Positions 47,602 to 58,225 of a stretch of 64,000 nt of DNA are shown in pieces. Source of the stretch: Phosphoribacter sp037046615 (GTDB lineage: Bacteria; Actinomycetota; Actinomycetes; Actinomycetales; Dermatophilaceae); assembly GCA_037046615.1 (NCBI GenBank), contig JBAOHD010000034.1, positions 1 through 64,000 on the forward strand. Reading direction: 5' to 3'. Position numbers and translations under genes: made by a program. How positions within the stretch are numbered: the first letter of the stretch is position 1; every line of letters starts with the position of its first letter. The notes below the pieces were generated by a model. It was given only the letters and a program-made list of their open reading frames with translations, was not told the DNA's origin and ran no database searches.

Positions 47602-49014
47602 ATGCCTTCTCTCGGTGATGTCGAGCCCCCGATCGCCCTCGGCGCCCTGGACGGTCGTTACCGCAGCGCGGTCGCCGCGCTCGTCGACCACCTCTCCGAA
47701 GCAGCGCTCAACCGGGAGCGCGTCCGGGTCGAAGTCGAGTGGCTCATCCACCTCACCTCGTATGCCGTGGTGCCCGGCGTCCGCACGCTGACCGAGGCCG
47801 AGCAGAGCGCGCTGCGGGCCGTGGTCGCCGACTTCGGGCCGATGGATATCGCCGAACTCGCCGACATCGAGAAAGTCACCGTCCACGACGTCAAGGCCGT
47901 CGAGTACTTCCTCAAGAAGCGGCTCACCGCGATCGCTCCCGACCCCGCCGACGTCGGCCTCGCCGAGCTCATCCACTTCGCGTGCACGAGCGAAGACGTC
48001 AACAACCTCGCCTATGCGCTCATGGTCAAGGGTGCCGTCGAGCAGGTGTGGCTGCCGCGCGCGGCTGCGCTCGTCGACCAGCTCTCGGAGCTGGCCCGCG
48101 AGCTCGCGGACGTGCCACTGCTGGCCCACACCCACGGCCAACCGGCAACCCCGACCACGATGGGCAAGGAACTCGCCGTCCTCGCGTTCCGCCTGCGGCG
48201 ACAACTCGCGCGGGTGGGTGGCACGGCATACCTCGGCAAGCTCAACGGCGCGACCGGCACCTACGGCGCGCACGTGGCCGCCGTCCCGGAGCACGACTGG
48301 GAGGCGACGTCACGCGCCTTTGTCGAAAGCCTTGGGCTGCAATGGAACCCCCTCACCACGCAGATCGAAAGTCACGACTGGCAGGCCGAGCTGTATGCCG
48401 ACATGGCCCGCTTCAACCGCATCCTCCACGGCCTCGCGGTCGATGTGTGGACCTACATCTCCAAGGGCTACTTCGCCCAGGTGCGCGGGCAGGGCACCGT
48501 CGGTTCGAGCACGATGCCGCACAAGGTCAACCCGATCCGGTTCGAAAACGCCGAAGCCAACCTTGAAGTCTCCACCGCGCTGCTGGATGTGCTGGGGTCG
48601 ACGCTCGTCGAGTCGCGGATGCAGCGCGACCTCACCGACTCGTCGATGCAGCGCAATATCGGCACCGCCTTCGGGCACTCGCTGCTCGCGATCGACAACG
48701 TCTGCCGCGGCCTCGCCGGTCTCGACGCCGTGCCAAGCGTCATGGCGGCCGACCTTGAGGCCAACTGGGAGGTGCTCGCCGAGCCCATCCAGTCGGCCAT
48801 GCGAGCACTCGCCGCCCGCGGGGTGCCGGGCATGGATCAGCCGTACGAAAGGCTCAAGGAGTTGACCCGGGGGCGGCGGATCGGGGCCGACGACCTGCAG
48901 GAGTTCATCGACGGCTTGGGCTTGCCGGACGACGTGCGCGAGCGGCTCCAGGCCATGACGCCCCAGTCCTACGTCGGCATCGCGCCGTCACTCGTGCGCC
49001 ACGTGGGCGGATGA
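47602..49014 (+). CDS. purB: Adenylosuccinate lyase
   Basis: 470 residues, intact. It contains IHFACTSEDVNNLAYALMVK, LAHTHGQPATPTTMGKELAV and the superfamily signature GSSTMPHKVNPIRFENAEAN. The start has PPIALGALDGRYRSAVAALV, as in E. coli-type PurB. It acts twice in purine synthesis (SAICAR to AICAR, and adenylosuccinate to AMP). Confidence 0.96.
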   Translation: MPSLGDVEPPIALGALDGRYRSAVAALVDHLSEAALNRERVRVEVEWLIHLTSYAVVPGVRTLTEAEQSALRAVVADFGPMDIAELADIEKVTVHDVKAVEYFLKKRLTAIAPDPADVGLAELIHFACTSEDVNNLAYALMVKGAVEQVWLPRAAALVDQLSELARELADVPLLAHTHGQPATPTTMGKELAVLAFRLRRQLARVGGTAYLGKLNGATGTYGAHVAAVPEHDWEATSRAFVESLGLQWNPLTTQIESHDWQAELYADMARFNRILHGLAVDVWTYISKGYFAQVRGQGTVGSSTMPHKVNPIRFENAEANLEVSTALLDVLGSTLVESRMQRDLTDSSMQRNIGTAFGHSLLAIDNVCRGLAGLDAVPSVMAADLEANWEVLAEPIQSAMRALAARGVPGMDQPYERLKELTRGRRIGADDLQEFIDGLGLPDDVRERLQAMTPQSYVGIAPSLVRHVGG

Positions 49015-49039
49015 GGATCGGGCCCGGCGACGGGCGCGC

Positions 49040-49684
49040 TCAGACCTCGACCCGACCCTCAGGGGTTTGGAAGGTCACCGAGAGAAGGCCGGGGGTGCCG
49101 CGCGGTGCGACGAAGGTGAACTCGAGCGTCGAAGGCGTGTAGTCCTCGGGCAGGCCGCACCACTCGCGCACGCGCATGGGGTCACCGGCGATCTCCAGGC
49201 CGACGAGGTGGACCTCACTCGGGCCGTCACCCGAAGGATGCTTCGTGGAGGCGTCCCACTCGACGTAGAACGGCAGCTGCGGGTCGGCAATGAGGCCCTT
49301 GACACCGAGTTGGCGCCAGCGGAGCTCATCGCCGGTCGGCGATCGGCGGAAGCCTTCGGCAGAGGACCGACCGAGGCGCTGCTCGACACCGCGGATGTCA
49401 TCGACCCGCACGACCCAGCCGAGCCAGCCGCCGCCAAGCTCCGACCGCGCGCGGACTGCTTGACCGAAAGGCGCCTTGTCCGAGGCGGGGTGATCGAGGA
49501 CCTCGACGACCTCGACGTAACGCGAGTTGGCCAGCGGCAAGATGACGTTGCGCGTCCCAAATCGGGGGTGGCATCCCCCGTCGACCGGAGTGACTCCGAT
49601 GAGCTTGCCCAGACGCTCCGCGGTGGCGTGGAGGCCGTCGTGCTCTGCGGCATACGAGACGTGGTCAACGCGCATGCCGACCAT
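49040..49684 (-). CDS. VOC-family (glyoxalase-like) protein
   Basis: 214 residues, intact. MVGMRVDHVSYAAEHDGLHA opens a VOC betaalphabeta unit, with FGTRNVILPLANSRYVEVVE as the second strand pair carrying a metal-type Glu. GWLGWVVRVDDIRGVEQRLG and PQLPFYVEWDASTKHPSGDG form the second module. This is the glyoxalase-like domain family (Glyoxalase_3 type); the substrate is unknown. Start at 49684 is supported by GAGGG ten bases upstream. Convergent with purB. Confidence 0.85.
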   Translation of the reverse strand: MVGMRVDHVSYAAEHDGLHATAERLGKLIGVTPVDGGCHPRFGTRNVILPLANSRYVEVVEVLDHPASDKAPFGQAVRARSELGGGWLGWVVRVDDIRGVEQRLGRSSAEGFRRSPTGDELRWRQLGVKGLIADPQLPFYVEWDASTKHPSGDGPSEVHLVGLEIAGDPMRVREWCGLPEDYTPSTLEFTFVAPRGTPGLLSVTFQTPEGRVEV

Positions 49685-49741
49685 CGTGACACACCCTCAG
49701 AGGGGACCTTGACCACGGTCCTGGTTTGTCAAGACCTCCCA

Positions 49742-49755
49742 ACCGAACGATCGGT
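49742..49755. promoter_or_regulatory. Small inverted repeat between the VOC and methyltransferase genes
   Basis: ACCGA-ACGA-TCGGT lies in the 84-base gap upstream of the VOC gene. It may be an operator or a weak hairpin; low confidence. Confidence 0.3.
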
Positions 49756-49768
49756 GGTGTAAACGTTT

Positions 49769-50593
49769 CTACCCTCGCTGGCGCACTGCCTCGAAGAGGA
49801 CGACTGCCGCAGCAGCAGCGACGTTGAGCGAATTCACCTTGCCGCGCAAGGGAATACGTGCAGGTTTTCCGGCGGCGCGAAGGTCGGGAGAAATGCCGTG
49901 CTTCTCCGCGCCGACGACAATCGCGACTCGTCCTGTGAGATCGACGTCCGTATATCGGACAGATGCGCCCGGAGTCGTCACGACGAGCCTGATGTCCATC
50001 CGGTCGGCCCAGTCCAGGAGTGCGGCGGTCGTCGCCGTGGCCACTGGCACGGCGAAGACCGCGCCCTTGCTCGCGCGGACGACGTTGGGGTTGGCCCAAT
50101 CGGTCACCGGATCGGCCGCGACGACCGCCGCGACCCCGGCCGCTTCGGCCGTGCGGAGCATCGCTCCGAGGTTGCCGGGTTTCTCGACTCCCTGGGCGAC
50201 GAGCAGGAGTGCATCGGCGGGGACGTCGAGGTCGGCCAGGCTCCGGTCGACCGATGGGAGGAGCCCGATGAGCCCGTCCGGGCCTTCGCGATAGGCGACC
50301 TTCTCGAAGGCCGCGCGACCCACGTGGACGATCTCCGCCCTCGCTGCCCGGGCGGCCTCGACGAAGTCGGTCTGCAGCCCGATCTCTTGCACACCGGCAT
50401 ACCCCGAGGGACTGAAGAGCTCCGAGCAGACGAAGAGGGTGCGCGGGGCCACCCCGGCATCGAGGGCGAGCGCGAGTTCCTCGAAACCCTCGACGAGGGT
50501 TACGCCTGCAGCGTCGCGCGCGCGGCGTCGCCGGAGGGCGACGAGGGACTTCAGCCGCGGGTTAGCCGGGGAGGTGATGGTGAGGTCCGACAT
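49769..50593 (-). CDS. TrmH/SpoU-family RNA 2'-O-methyltransferase
   Basis: 274 residues, intact. N-terminal substrate-binding part: SPANPRLKSLVALRRRRARD. SPOUT motifs: GVEKPGNLGAMLRTAEAAGV (motif 1, with Asn and Arg), RVAIVVGAEKHGISPDLRAA (motif 2) and PLRGKVNSLNVAAAAAVVLF (motif 3, knot). It methylates ribose in rRNA or tRNA with SAM; the exact target is not evident. Confidence 0.92.
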   Translation of the reverse strand: MSDLTITSPANPRLKSLVALRRRRARDAAGVTLVEGFEELALALDAGVAPRTLFVCSELFSPSGYAGVQEIGLQTDFVEAARAARAEIVHVGRAAFEKVAYREGPDGLIGLLPSVDRSLADLDVPADALLLVAQGVEKPGNLGAMLRTAEAAGVAAVVAADPVTDWANPNVVRASKGAVFAVPVATATTAALLDWADRMDIRLVVTTPGASVRYTDVDLTGRVAIVVGAEKHGISPDLRAAGKPARIPLRGKVNSLNVAAAAAVVLFEAVRQRG

Positions 50594-50666
50594 AAGGCGT
50601 CCAGGGTATGCCGTGAGCAGGAGAGCGGGCGCAGGTCAGCCGCGCCCGCCCTCGCTTGCGATGGGA

Positions 50667-51641
<975 letters not shown>

Positions 51642-51660
51642 GCCAGATGAGGAGTGCAGA

Positions 51661-52354
51661 ATGGGATGGAGGGAAGAGCGACAGCCTCTCGGCGTGGGTA
51701 TGCGCCGTTATCGGGGTCGCCGACGAATCGGCATGACCGCTGGGGTGCTCGTGGCTGGATTGCTCACCGGATGCGGGGCGGGGTCGTCGCCGACACAAAG
51801 CTCAACCTCGACTCCCCCGGTAGCAAACACACCCGCCGTCGCGTCTGTGCCCACACGTACGTCCCAGCCGACTGTGACCGTCACCCAACCGGCGACGACA
51901 GCTGCTCCCGTCATCGTGCCCTCGCCTCGACCAGCTCCTGCCCCCACGAGCCAGACCTACGTCAACCCCAGATACGGCTTCTCGGTGAGTCACCCCGCCG
52001 GGATGACCTCGCATGAATCCGACAACGGCGACGGCGCAACCTTCAACCGCGAAGGGGTCACCGTCACAGCCTATGGCGCCAATGTCCTCGCGTCTCGACC
52101 GACGTTGGCCTCGGTCGTGGCCGATATGCAGGGCGAGGGGATCTCGGTCACCTATCGCGCGGGGTCGGCGACGTCCTTCAGCGCCTCGGGGCTGGACGGC
52201 CGCACTGTCGTCTACACCCGCTACCTCGTCGGCAACCGCTCATATGCCGTCCTCCAATGGCGTTACCCGGTCTCGGCCAAAGCCGAGATGGACGGACCGG
52301 TCACGGCATCCGTGGCGTCGTTCAGAAGCTGGCGACCTCACCGTGCCCCACTAA
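51661..52354 (+). CDS. Lipoprotein of unknown function, one frameshift
   Basis: ATG at 51661 has GAGGAG seven bases upstream; internal ATGs at 51700 or 51733 are alternatives. A basic N-region precedes MTAGVLVAGLLTGCGAGSSP, a lipobox. A Thr/Pro/Ser-rich linker (about 60 residues) follows, then a small beta-rich domain: YVNPRYGFSVSHPAGMTSHE, GVTVTAYGANVLASR, GLDGRTVVYTRYLVGNRSYA and VLQWRYPVSAKAEMDGPVTA. The domain resembles DUF4853/PsbP-like exported domains in shape only. After a break near 52325 it ends AGDLTVPH. No specific function is assignable. Confidence 0.75.
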
Positions 52355-52394
52355 TCGTGCTGCGCCCCGCAGCGTCCCGGTCGATGCGCTCCCG

Positions 52395-53214
52395 TCAGGG
52401 CAGCAACGACTCCAGGACATCGGCCAGGCCCGCAGTGTGGACATCGCCCGTGACTTCGTCGGCGGCTGCCTTCACCTCGTCCGGTGCATTGCCCATCGCC
52501 ACCCCGCGCGCCGCCCACCGGAGCATCTCGATGTCGTTGCGCTGGTCGCCGACCGCGACCGTATCGCCGGGTTCGACCTCGAGGCGGCGCCGGAGCAACT
52601 CCAGGGCTGAGCCCTTCGACACGCCTTCGGGATTGATGTCGAGCCACGCGGTCCAGCCCACGGCATACGAGACCTCGTGCAACCCGATGCGCTCGATGTG
52701 AGCCATGAACGCATCCGGCTCGGTGTCGGGCATCGCGCAAGGTGACGCGGGTCGCCCGCCGCTCGAGCAGCCGCTCCCACGGCACGACCTTCTGCTGGCC
52801 ACCGAGCTCGCCCTCCGGGAACGGTGAGCTCACGAGGAACCCACGCCCGAGCACCTCGACCGCAACGAGGGCATCGGGCAACTCAGCGCGCAGCAAGGTC
52901 AGCGCGGGCTTGGGATCGAAGGTCACCTTGTCGATGACCTTGTAACCCCGCTTGCGCTCCGGGTCGATCCGCAGGGTGACCGCGCCGTTGGAGCACACGG
53001 CATACCCGCTGGTGATCCCGAGCAGTTCGAGGATCGGCATCGTCGCGACGACCGACCGGCCGGTCGCGATGACGACATGATGGCCCGAGTCGGCGACCGC
53101 GCGGATCGCGGCGCGCACTCGCGGGTCGAGGTCACCGGCGTGCGTGATGATCGTGCCGTCGACGTCCAGCCCGACGAGGAAACGACCCCTCGGGTATGCC
53201 GTGTCAGGCGCCAC
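52395..53214 (-). CDS. Cof-type HAD-IIB hydrolase, one frameshift
   Basis: GTG at 53214 overlaps the serS stop region. Motif I is LVGLDVDGTII (nucleophile Asp), motif II HHVVIATGRS, motif III/IV VAVGDQRNDIEMLRWAARGV then AMGNAPDEVKAAADEV. The cap region reads KRGYKVIDKVTFDPKPALTL. A frame change occurs near 52740. It is likely a sugar-phosphate or flavin-phosphate phosphatase. Its start is coupled to the serS end. Confidence 0.9.
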
Positions 53215-54495
53215 TCAGCGCACCGGCGTGAGCACGTCGAGGCCACCCATGAAGGGGCGCAGCGCCGCCGGGACGACGACCGAACCGTCGGCCTGCTGGT
53301 GATTTTCGAGGATCGCGACGATCCACCGAGTCGTCGCGAGCGTGCCGTTGAGCGTTGCCACCACCCGGGTCGCGCCGGTGCCCTGCGGGTCGCGCTCACG
53401 CACGCCAAGCCGACGCGCCTGGAAGGTCGTGCAGTTGCTCGTCGAGGTCAGCTCGCGGAATCGGCCCTGCGACGGCACCCACCCCTCGCAGTCGAACTTG
53501 CGGGCGGCCGGGTCGCCGAGGTCACCCGCGGCCGTGTCGATGATGCGGTAGGGCAGCTCGCACTTGTCGAGCATCTCGCGCTCCCACGCGAGCAGGCGCT
53601 CGTGCTCGGCCTCGGCATCCTCGGGTCGGCAGTAGACGAACATCTCGACCTTGTGGAACTGGTGGACCCGGATGATGCCCTTGGTGTCCTTGCCGTGGCT
53701 GCCGGCCTCGCGGCGGTAGCACGCCGACCACCCGGCATACCGCTTGGGACCGCCCTCGAGGTCGATGATCTCGTCGGCGTGATAGCCCGAGAGGGCGACC
53801 TCGGACGTGCCGGTGAGGTAGAGGTCATCCGCCGGGAGGTAATAGACCTCGTCGGCGTGGTGGTCGATGAACCCGGCGCCCTTCATGACCTCGGGGCGCA
53901 CGAGCGTCGGGGTGATCATCGGGATGAAGCCGGCCTCGACCGCCTGCGCGATGGCCATCTGGAGAAGCGCCAACTCAAGTCGCGCGCCCACGCCAGTGAG
54001 GAAGTAGAACCGGGCGCCCGCCACCTTGGCGCCGCGCTCCATGTCGATCGCCCCGAGGGACTCCCCGAGGGTGAGGTGGTCGCGCGGATCGAAGCCCTCG
54101 GCTGCGAAGTCCCGCGGCGCCCCGACGGTCTCGCGGACGACGTAGTCCTCCTCGCCTCCGCTCGGAGTGCCGGGCAGGACGACATTGGACACGCTCGACA
54201 GGAGGGCTTGGAGCTCGGCGCCGGCCTCGGCGGCGGCGGCATCGAGGGTCTTGACCCGCTCGGCGAGGTCCTTCACCTGAGCCAGCAGTGCCGCCTTCTC
54301 GTCGCCCTTGGCAGCCGCGACGAGCTTGCCGAAAGACTTCTGCTCGGCGCGCGCCGCCTCGAACCCCGACAGCGACGAACGGCGACGCTCGTCGGCAGCG
54401 AGGATGGCTTCGACGACCCCCGGGTCGTCACCGCGGGCGATCTGCGAGCGCCGGACCTCGTCCGGGGTCTCGCGCACGAGCTTGATGTCAATCAC
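53215..54495 (-). CDS. serS: Serine-tRNA ligase
   Basis: 426 residues from GTG at 54495 (MIDIKLVRETPDEVRRSQIA), intact. The N-terminal coiled-coil arm (SSLSGFEAARAEQKSFGKLV, LLAQVKDLAERVKTLDAAAA) binds tRNA-Ser. Class II motifs: motif 2 YRREAGSHGKDTKGIIRVHQ, and motif 3 TLNGTLATTRWIVAILENHQ. It charges tRNA-Ser. The downstream HAD gene starts at its stop codon. Confidence 0.97.
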   Translation of the reverse strand: MIDIKLVRETPDEVRRSQIARGDDPGVVEAILAADERRRSSLSGFEAARAEQKSFGKLVAAAKGDEKAALLAQVKDLAERVKTLDAAAAEAGAELQALLSSVSNVVLPGTPSGGEEDYVVRETVGAPRDFAAEGFDPRDHLTLGESLGAIDMERGAKVAGARFYFLTGVGARLELALLQMAIAQAVEAGFIPMITPTLVRPEVMKGAGFIDHHADEVYYLPADDLYLTGTSEVALSGYHADEIIDLEGGPKRYAGWSACYRREAGSHGKDTKGIIRVHQFHKVEMFVYCRPEDAEAEHERLLAWEREMLDKCELPYRIIDTAAGDLGDPAARKFDCEGWVPSQGRFRELTSTSNCTTFQARRLGVRERDPQGTGATRVVATLNGTLATTRWIVAILENHQQADGSVVVPAALRPFMGGLDVLTPVR

Positions 54496-54517
54496 GCCCG
54501 CCAGCCTAGCGACGCTC

Positions 54518-55072
54518 TCAGCCCCGCACGTCCCACGCGTGATGGCGCAACTCGTGGATGCAGTAGATCCCGAGCGAGGCCACCGAGAAGACGAAACCGT
54601 CGCTGCGGGTGCCCGTCCGCCCCCAGTCCCCCGGCTCCACGCGCGCAAACTCGCGAGCCGTCCACTCAGCGGTTTCGACGATGTCGCGCCCGACCGCGGA
54701 CGGGTCGGCCGCGGCATACTGCCGTGCGATCGCGGCAGCGTCCTGGTCGAAGTTGGCGAAGGTCGGGCCCTCGACGTCGAGGATGAGCGCGACCCGCTCG
54801 GCAAACATTGCGAGCACGTCGCGCACGTGGGCGCCGTATTCGGTGGGCGACCACACCGAAGGCTCCGGTCGGTCGGCCGCGCCCGGGCGAGCGAGGATGC
54901 CCGGCCACTGCCCGGCATACTCCCCGATCGTTGCCGGCAACGTCTGCGGATCGATCGCGCTCGCGTCATAACCGCACTGCGGACACGGACGCTCAAGCAC
55001 CCACGTCCAGTCCTTGTCATCGGCTGGCACCGGCGTCTGGGCGCCGGGGCGGGAGGCCATCTGGTCGCTCAT
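54518..55072 (-). CDS. DinB-fold protein (DinB/MDMPI superfamily)
   Basis: 184 residues starting MSDQMASRPGAQTPVPADDK. It contains a CPQCGYDAS element, PATIGEYAGQWPGILARPGA, WSPTEYGAHVRDVLAMFAER (metal His) and SVASLGIYCIHELRHHAWDV (second His pair). This matches a family of four-helix DinB-like enzymes in actinobacteria that may use mycothiol. Its function is unknown. Intact; 22 bases upstream of serS on the same strand. Confidence 0.82.
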   Translation of the reverse strand: MSDQMASRPGAQTPVPADDKDWTWVLERPCPQCGYDASAIDPQTLPATIGEYAGQWPGILARPGAADRPEPSVWSPTEYGAHVRDVLAMFAERVALILDVEGPTFANFDQDAAAIARQYAAADPSAVGRDIVETAEWTAREFARVEPGDWGRTGTRSDGFVFSVASLGIYCIHELRHHAWDVRG

Positions 55073-55161
55073 GGACCGAGTATGCCGCCCGCCTGCTGGC
55101 CTCGCGAGTGGCTTACCTGACGCTGACCTGGGACAATGGTGCAAAGCCAGGGAGGTATGCC

Positions 55162-55968
55162 GTGGTCAGGGTCGTCGTCGGATGGAGTGGCTCACCGCAT
55201 AGTGCGGCCGCCGTCATGTGGGCGGCCCGGGTCGCCGAACGCACCGGCCGGGAGCTCATCGTCGTGCACGTGACGCCGCCGGCCTCCCGCCGACTCCGCT
55301 GGCATGCCGGGCTCTCCCCGTTGAGCAGGACCATGCAGCGGGGCGAGCAGACCCTCCGGCGCGATGTGCGTCGCCGCTTCAGCCGAGTGCGGATGACCGT
55401 CCGTCACGAGGTCGGTGACACCGCCACGGTGCTCGTCGGGATCGCCAAGACCAGCCTGCTCGTCATCGGCTCGGCTGGGCCCGCGCGCGTCGCCCATCGG
55501 TCCATCGGACCCACCGTCGCCAAGATCGTCGCCACCGCCCGCGGGCCACTCGTCGTCGTGCCGGGTCTCTATGCCGAGGACCGTGACGAGTTGCCCGTCG
55601 TCATCGGCGAAGCTGGGCCGATCGGCGCTGACCTCGTGGCGCAGTTCGCCGACGCGGACATGGGTGCGGCACTCCGGCATACCCCTCGGGAGCGGGCTGC
55701 CAAGGCCAGCCACGCCACGTGGCTGGTCGTCGCGAGTTGCCCCCACGAGCCGGCCCAGACGCGAGCGCCTCGCCTGCTTGGCCACACCCCGGTGTGCCAC
55801 TGCCGTGATCTCGATCTCTTGCGATCGGCTGCCTGTCCCGTGCTCATCGTCCCCGAGAGTGTCCGCCGACACGCGCCGCATGCTGGCCCTGACGCAGGCG
55901 AGCTCGCCCCCGGGCCCGCCGACGGCGCGGCGCTCGCACGCGAGGGCGCGCTTGCGACGGTCGGCTGA
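55162..55968 (+). CDS. Universal stress protein family protein
   Basis: GTG at 55162, with GGAGG six bases upstream; the intervening bases contain GTATGCC. 268 residues. The N-terminal USP domain reads VRVVVGWSGSPHSAAAVMWA, GRELIVVHVTPPASRR and VIGSAGPARVAHRSIGPTVA, with the ATP-binding G-x2-G-x9-G type loop, then PLVVVPG. The C-terminal half (LPVVIGEAGPIGADLVAQFA and CPVLIVPES) looks like a second, degenerate USP domain. It probably binds ATP and acts under stress or stasis. Intact. Confidence 0.82.
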   Translation: MVRVVVGWSGSPHSAAAVMWAARVAERTGRELIVVHVTPPASRRLRWHAGLSPLSRTMQRGEQTLRRDVRRRFSRVRMTVRHEVGDTATVLVGIAKTSLLVIGSAGPARVAHRSIGPTVAKIVATARGPLVVVPGLYAEDRDELPVVIGEAGPIGADLVAQFADADMGAALRHTPRERAAKASHATWLVVASCPHEPAQTRAPRLLGHTPVCHCRDLDLLRSAACPVLIVPESVRRHAPHAGPDAGELAPGPADGAALAREGALATVG

Positions 55969-56030
55969 GCGAGCCCGACCCGGCCATCCCCTGAGCGCCG
56001 CGCGTTCACCCCTCGTATACCGTCAGACCT

Positions 56031-57240
56031 GTGCCGGACAACGTGTGGTGGTGGTTGCTGGGTGTGGTCGTCCTCATCGCCGTCATTGGCGTCGTCGCGA
56101 CGATGGCCAATCGGCAATCCGGGGACTATGACGCCTTGACCGGTCGGCTGCGCGGTCGACGTCCCGCCGAGAGATGCCTTCGGTGACCGCGACGACGAGG
56201 ACGAGACGCCGCGCAAGCGAGCGGCCATCATCGTCAACCCCACGAAATTCACCGACGTGTCCGAGGTGCGGGCACGGATTGCAGGCGTGTGCGCCGCACA
56301 CGGCTGGGGGCCGCCCATCTGGTCAGAGACGACCATCGAGGATCCCGGCGGCGGGCAGGCTCGGGCCGCCATCGCCGAGGGCGCAGCCGTCGTGTGCCCG
56401 CTCGGTGGCGACGGCACCGTGCGCCAGGTCGCCAAGGCTCTCCTCGGCACCGGGGTGCCCCTCGGCGTGCTCCCAGCCGGCACCGGCAACCTCCTGGCTC
56501 GCAACCTCGACCTGCCCCTCGACTCGATCGAAAAGGCTCTCGTCGTCGCCCTCACCGGGCAGAACAAGACGGTTGATGTCGGTCAGGTCGTCATCCAGCC
56601 TGACCTGAGCTCGGGCTCCGGCTCGGGCTCGGGCTCCGGCTCAGCCGTGAGCCCTGCCGGCGGATCTGGCGCATCGGGCGCATCCGGCACAGCCGGCGAC
56701 ACAGTGACCCCGACGGGACCTGAGGAGGTCGTCGACCACTTCCTCGTCATGGCCGGCCTCGGCTTCGACGCCACCGTCATGGCCGACACCGACGAGGCGC
56801 TCAAGCAGAAGGTCGGGATGGCGGCATACGTCGTGACGGGCCTGCGCAACATGCACGGGCCGCAGTTCAAGGTGCGGGTGAGCGTCGACGGCGGCATCGA
56901 GTTCAGCCGGCGCACCAAGACGGTGCTCCTGGGCAACTGCGGCAAGCTCTTCGGCGGCATCGTGCTCATGCCGGACTCGAAGATCGACGACGGCCTCATC
57001 GACGCTGTCCTGCTCTCCCCCAAGGGAATCGTCGGCTGGACGGCCGTCGCCGCGCGCGTGGTGAGCCGACAGCGCAAGGGTCACCCGATCGTCGACCACT
57101 ACACCGGCGCCGAAGTCAAGCTTCGACTCGACCGGCCCCAGGAGATCCAACTCGACGGCGACATCATCGGGCAGGCCCGCCAGATCACGGCTGCGGTCGT
57201 GCCGCGGTGTCTCGTCGTGCGGGTCGCTCAGCCGAGTTAG
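56031..57240 (+). CDS. Membrane-anchored lipid kinase (DAGK family) with Ser-Gly linker insertion, one frameshift
   Basis: GTG at 56031 gives a short start and one helix (WWWLLGVVVLIAVIGVVAT). After a break near 56160-56190 come RAAIIVNPTKFTDVSEVRAR and CPLGGDGTVRQVAKALLGTG then VPLGVLPAGTGNLLARNLDL, the nucleotide-binding GGDGT core. Within the C-terminal domain a low-complexity run of about 30 residues (SSGSGSGSGSGSAVSPAGGS onward) is inserted, then GLGFDATVMADTDEALKQKV resumes the family sequence. It probably phosphorylates diacylglycerol or a related membrane lipid. The Ser-Gly run looks like a flexible loop expansion. Confidence 0.88.
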
Positions 57241-57255
57241 CCCGCCGCTCTGGCG

Positions 57256-58140
57256 TCACACGCGCGCGGACGGCGCCTGCTCCGCAGCGGTCGGGGTCGT
57301 GCCAGCCGGCGCCGCAGCGACCGGCGGGTGCGCGTCATGGCGGACGGGCCGCAGGAAGAGGGTCATGACGACACTCACGTATGCCGCCCACGCCCCGATC
57401 TCGAGGACCGACATCCGCGGGCGAAGGTTGAAGATGCCGCGGACGATCGTCGCGAACCAGCCCTTGGGGTCGATCGAGCCGGTGAAGTCGAAGGCGTAGG
57501 CCTTCTCGCCGGGGATGACGCCGGCCTCCTGGAGCTCGTGGACGGCATACGCGAGGATGCCGCCGGCGACGAGGACGAGCATGACGCCGGTCCAGCGGAA
57601 GAACTTCGCGAGGTTGATGCGGATCGCACCGGCATACATCGCGATCCCCATGATGATCGCGGCGCCGATGCCGACGACCCAGCCCATGACCGGCCCGATG
57701 CCGGTCTCGTCCGCCGCAGTGACCGTCGCGTAGAAGAAGAGCGCCGTCTCGAGCCCTTCGCGGCCGACGCCGAGGAAGGCGACGAGCGCGATCGCATACG
57801 GCCCGAGGTCGAGGGCTCGGTCCATTCGGCCCTTGAGTTCACCGGCGAAGGCGCGGCCGGCTCGTCGCATCCAGAAGACCATGCCGGTGACGAAGACGAC
57901 CGCGACTAAGGACGCGATCCCCGCGACAGTCTCGGCCGCCGCGTCGTCGAGCCCGTCGGTGACGAAGTGGAGGAAGGCGCCGAGGAGCACCGACAGGCCG
58001 ACGGCGGTGCCGACGCCGAGCCAGACGTATGTCAATGCGTCGCGGCGGCCCGACTTCACGAGGAAGGCGACGAGGATGACGACGACGAGCGACGCCTCCA
58101 GGCCCTCACGCAGGCCGATCAGGGCATTGCTGGCAAACAC
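57256..58140 (-). CDS. efeU: High-affinity iron permease EfeU/FTR1
   Basis: GTG at 58140 with GGAG six bases upstream. 294 residues, seven hydrophobic segments. Two REGLE motifs (LIGLREGLEASLVVVILVAF and FLGVGREGLETALFFYATVT) form the ferric-iron path typical of FTR1. The C-terminus is Ala/Pro-rich. A perfect IdeR/DtxR-type iron box lies 28 bases before the start, so it is repressed when iron is abundant. EfeO and EfeB genes are not adjacent. Intact. Confidence 0.95.
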   Translation of the reverse strand: MFASNALIGLREGLEASLVVVILVAFLVKSGRRDALTYVWLGVGTAVGLSVLLGAFLHFVTDGLDDAAAETVAGIASLVAVVFVTGMVFWMRRAGRAFAGELKGRMDRALDLGPYAIALVAFLGVGREGLETALFFYATVTAADETGIGPVMGWVVGIGAAIIMGIAMYAGAIRINLAKFFRWTGVMLVLVAGGILAYAVHELQEAGVIPGEKAYAFDFTGSIDPKGWFATIVRGIFNLRPRMSVLEIGAWAAYVSVVMTLFLRPVRHDAHPPVAAAPAGTTPTAAEQAPSARV

Positions 58141-58167
58141 GGGGTCTCCTCGCGGGCCGACATCAAG

Positions 58168-58186
58168 TTAGGTAAGGCTAACCTAA
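58168..58186 (-). promoter_or_regulatory. IdeR/DtxR iron box upstream of efeU
   Basis: TTAGGTAAGGCTAACCTAA matches the DtxR/IdeR 19-base consensus (TTAGGTTAGSCTAACCTAA) with one or two differences and near-perfect symmetry. It overlaps the likely efeU promoter, between efeU and the TyrA-PheA gene end. Confidence 0.92.
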
Positions 58187-58225
58187 GTTGCCGCTCATCC
58201 GCGATCGTCCCCGAAGAGCTGCGCG

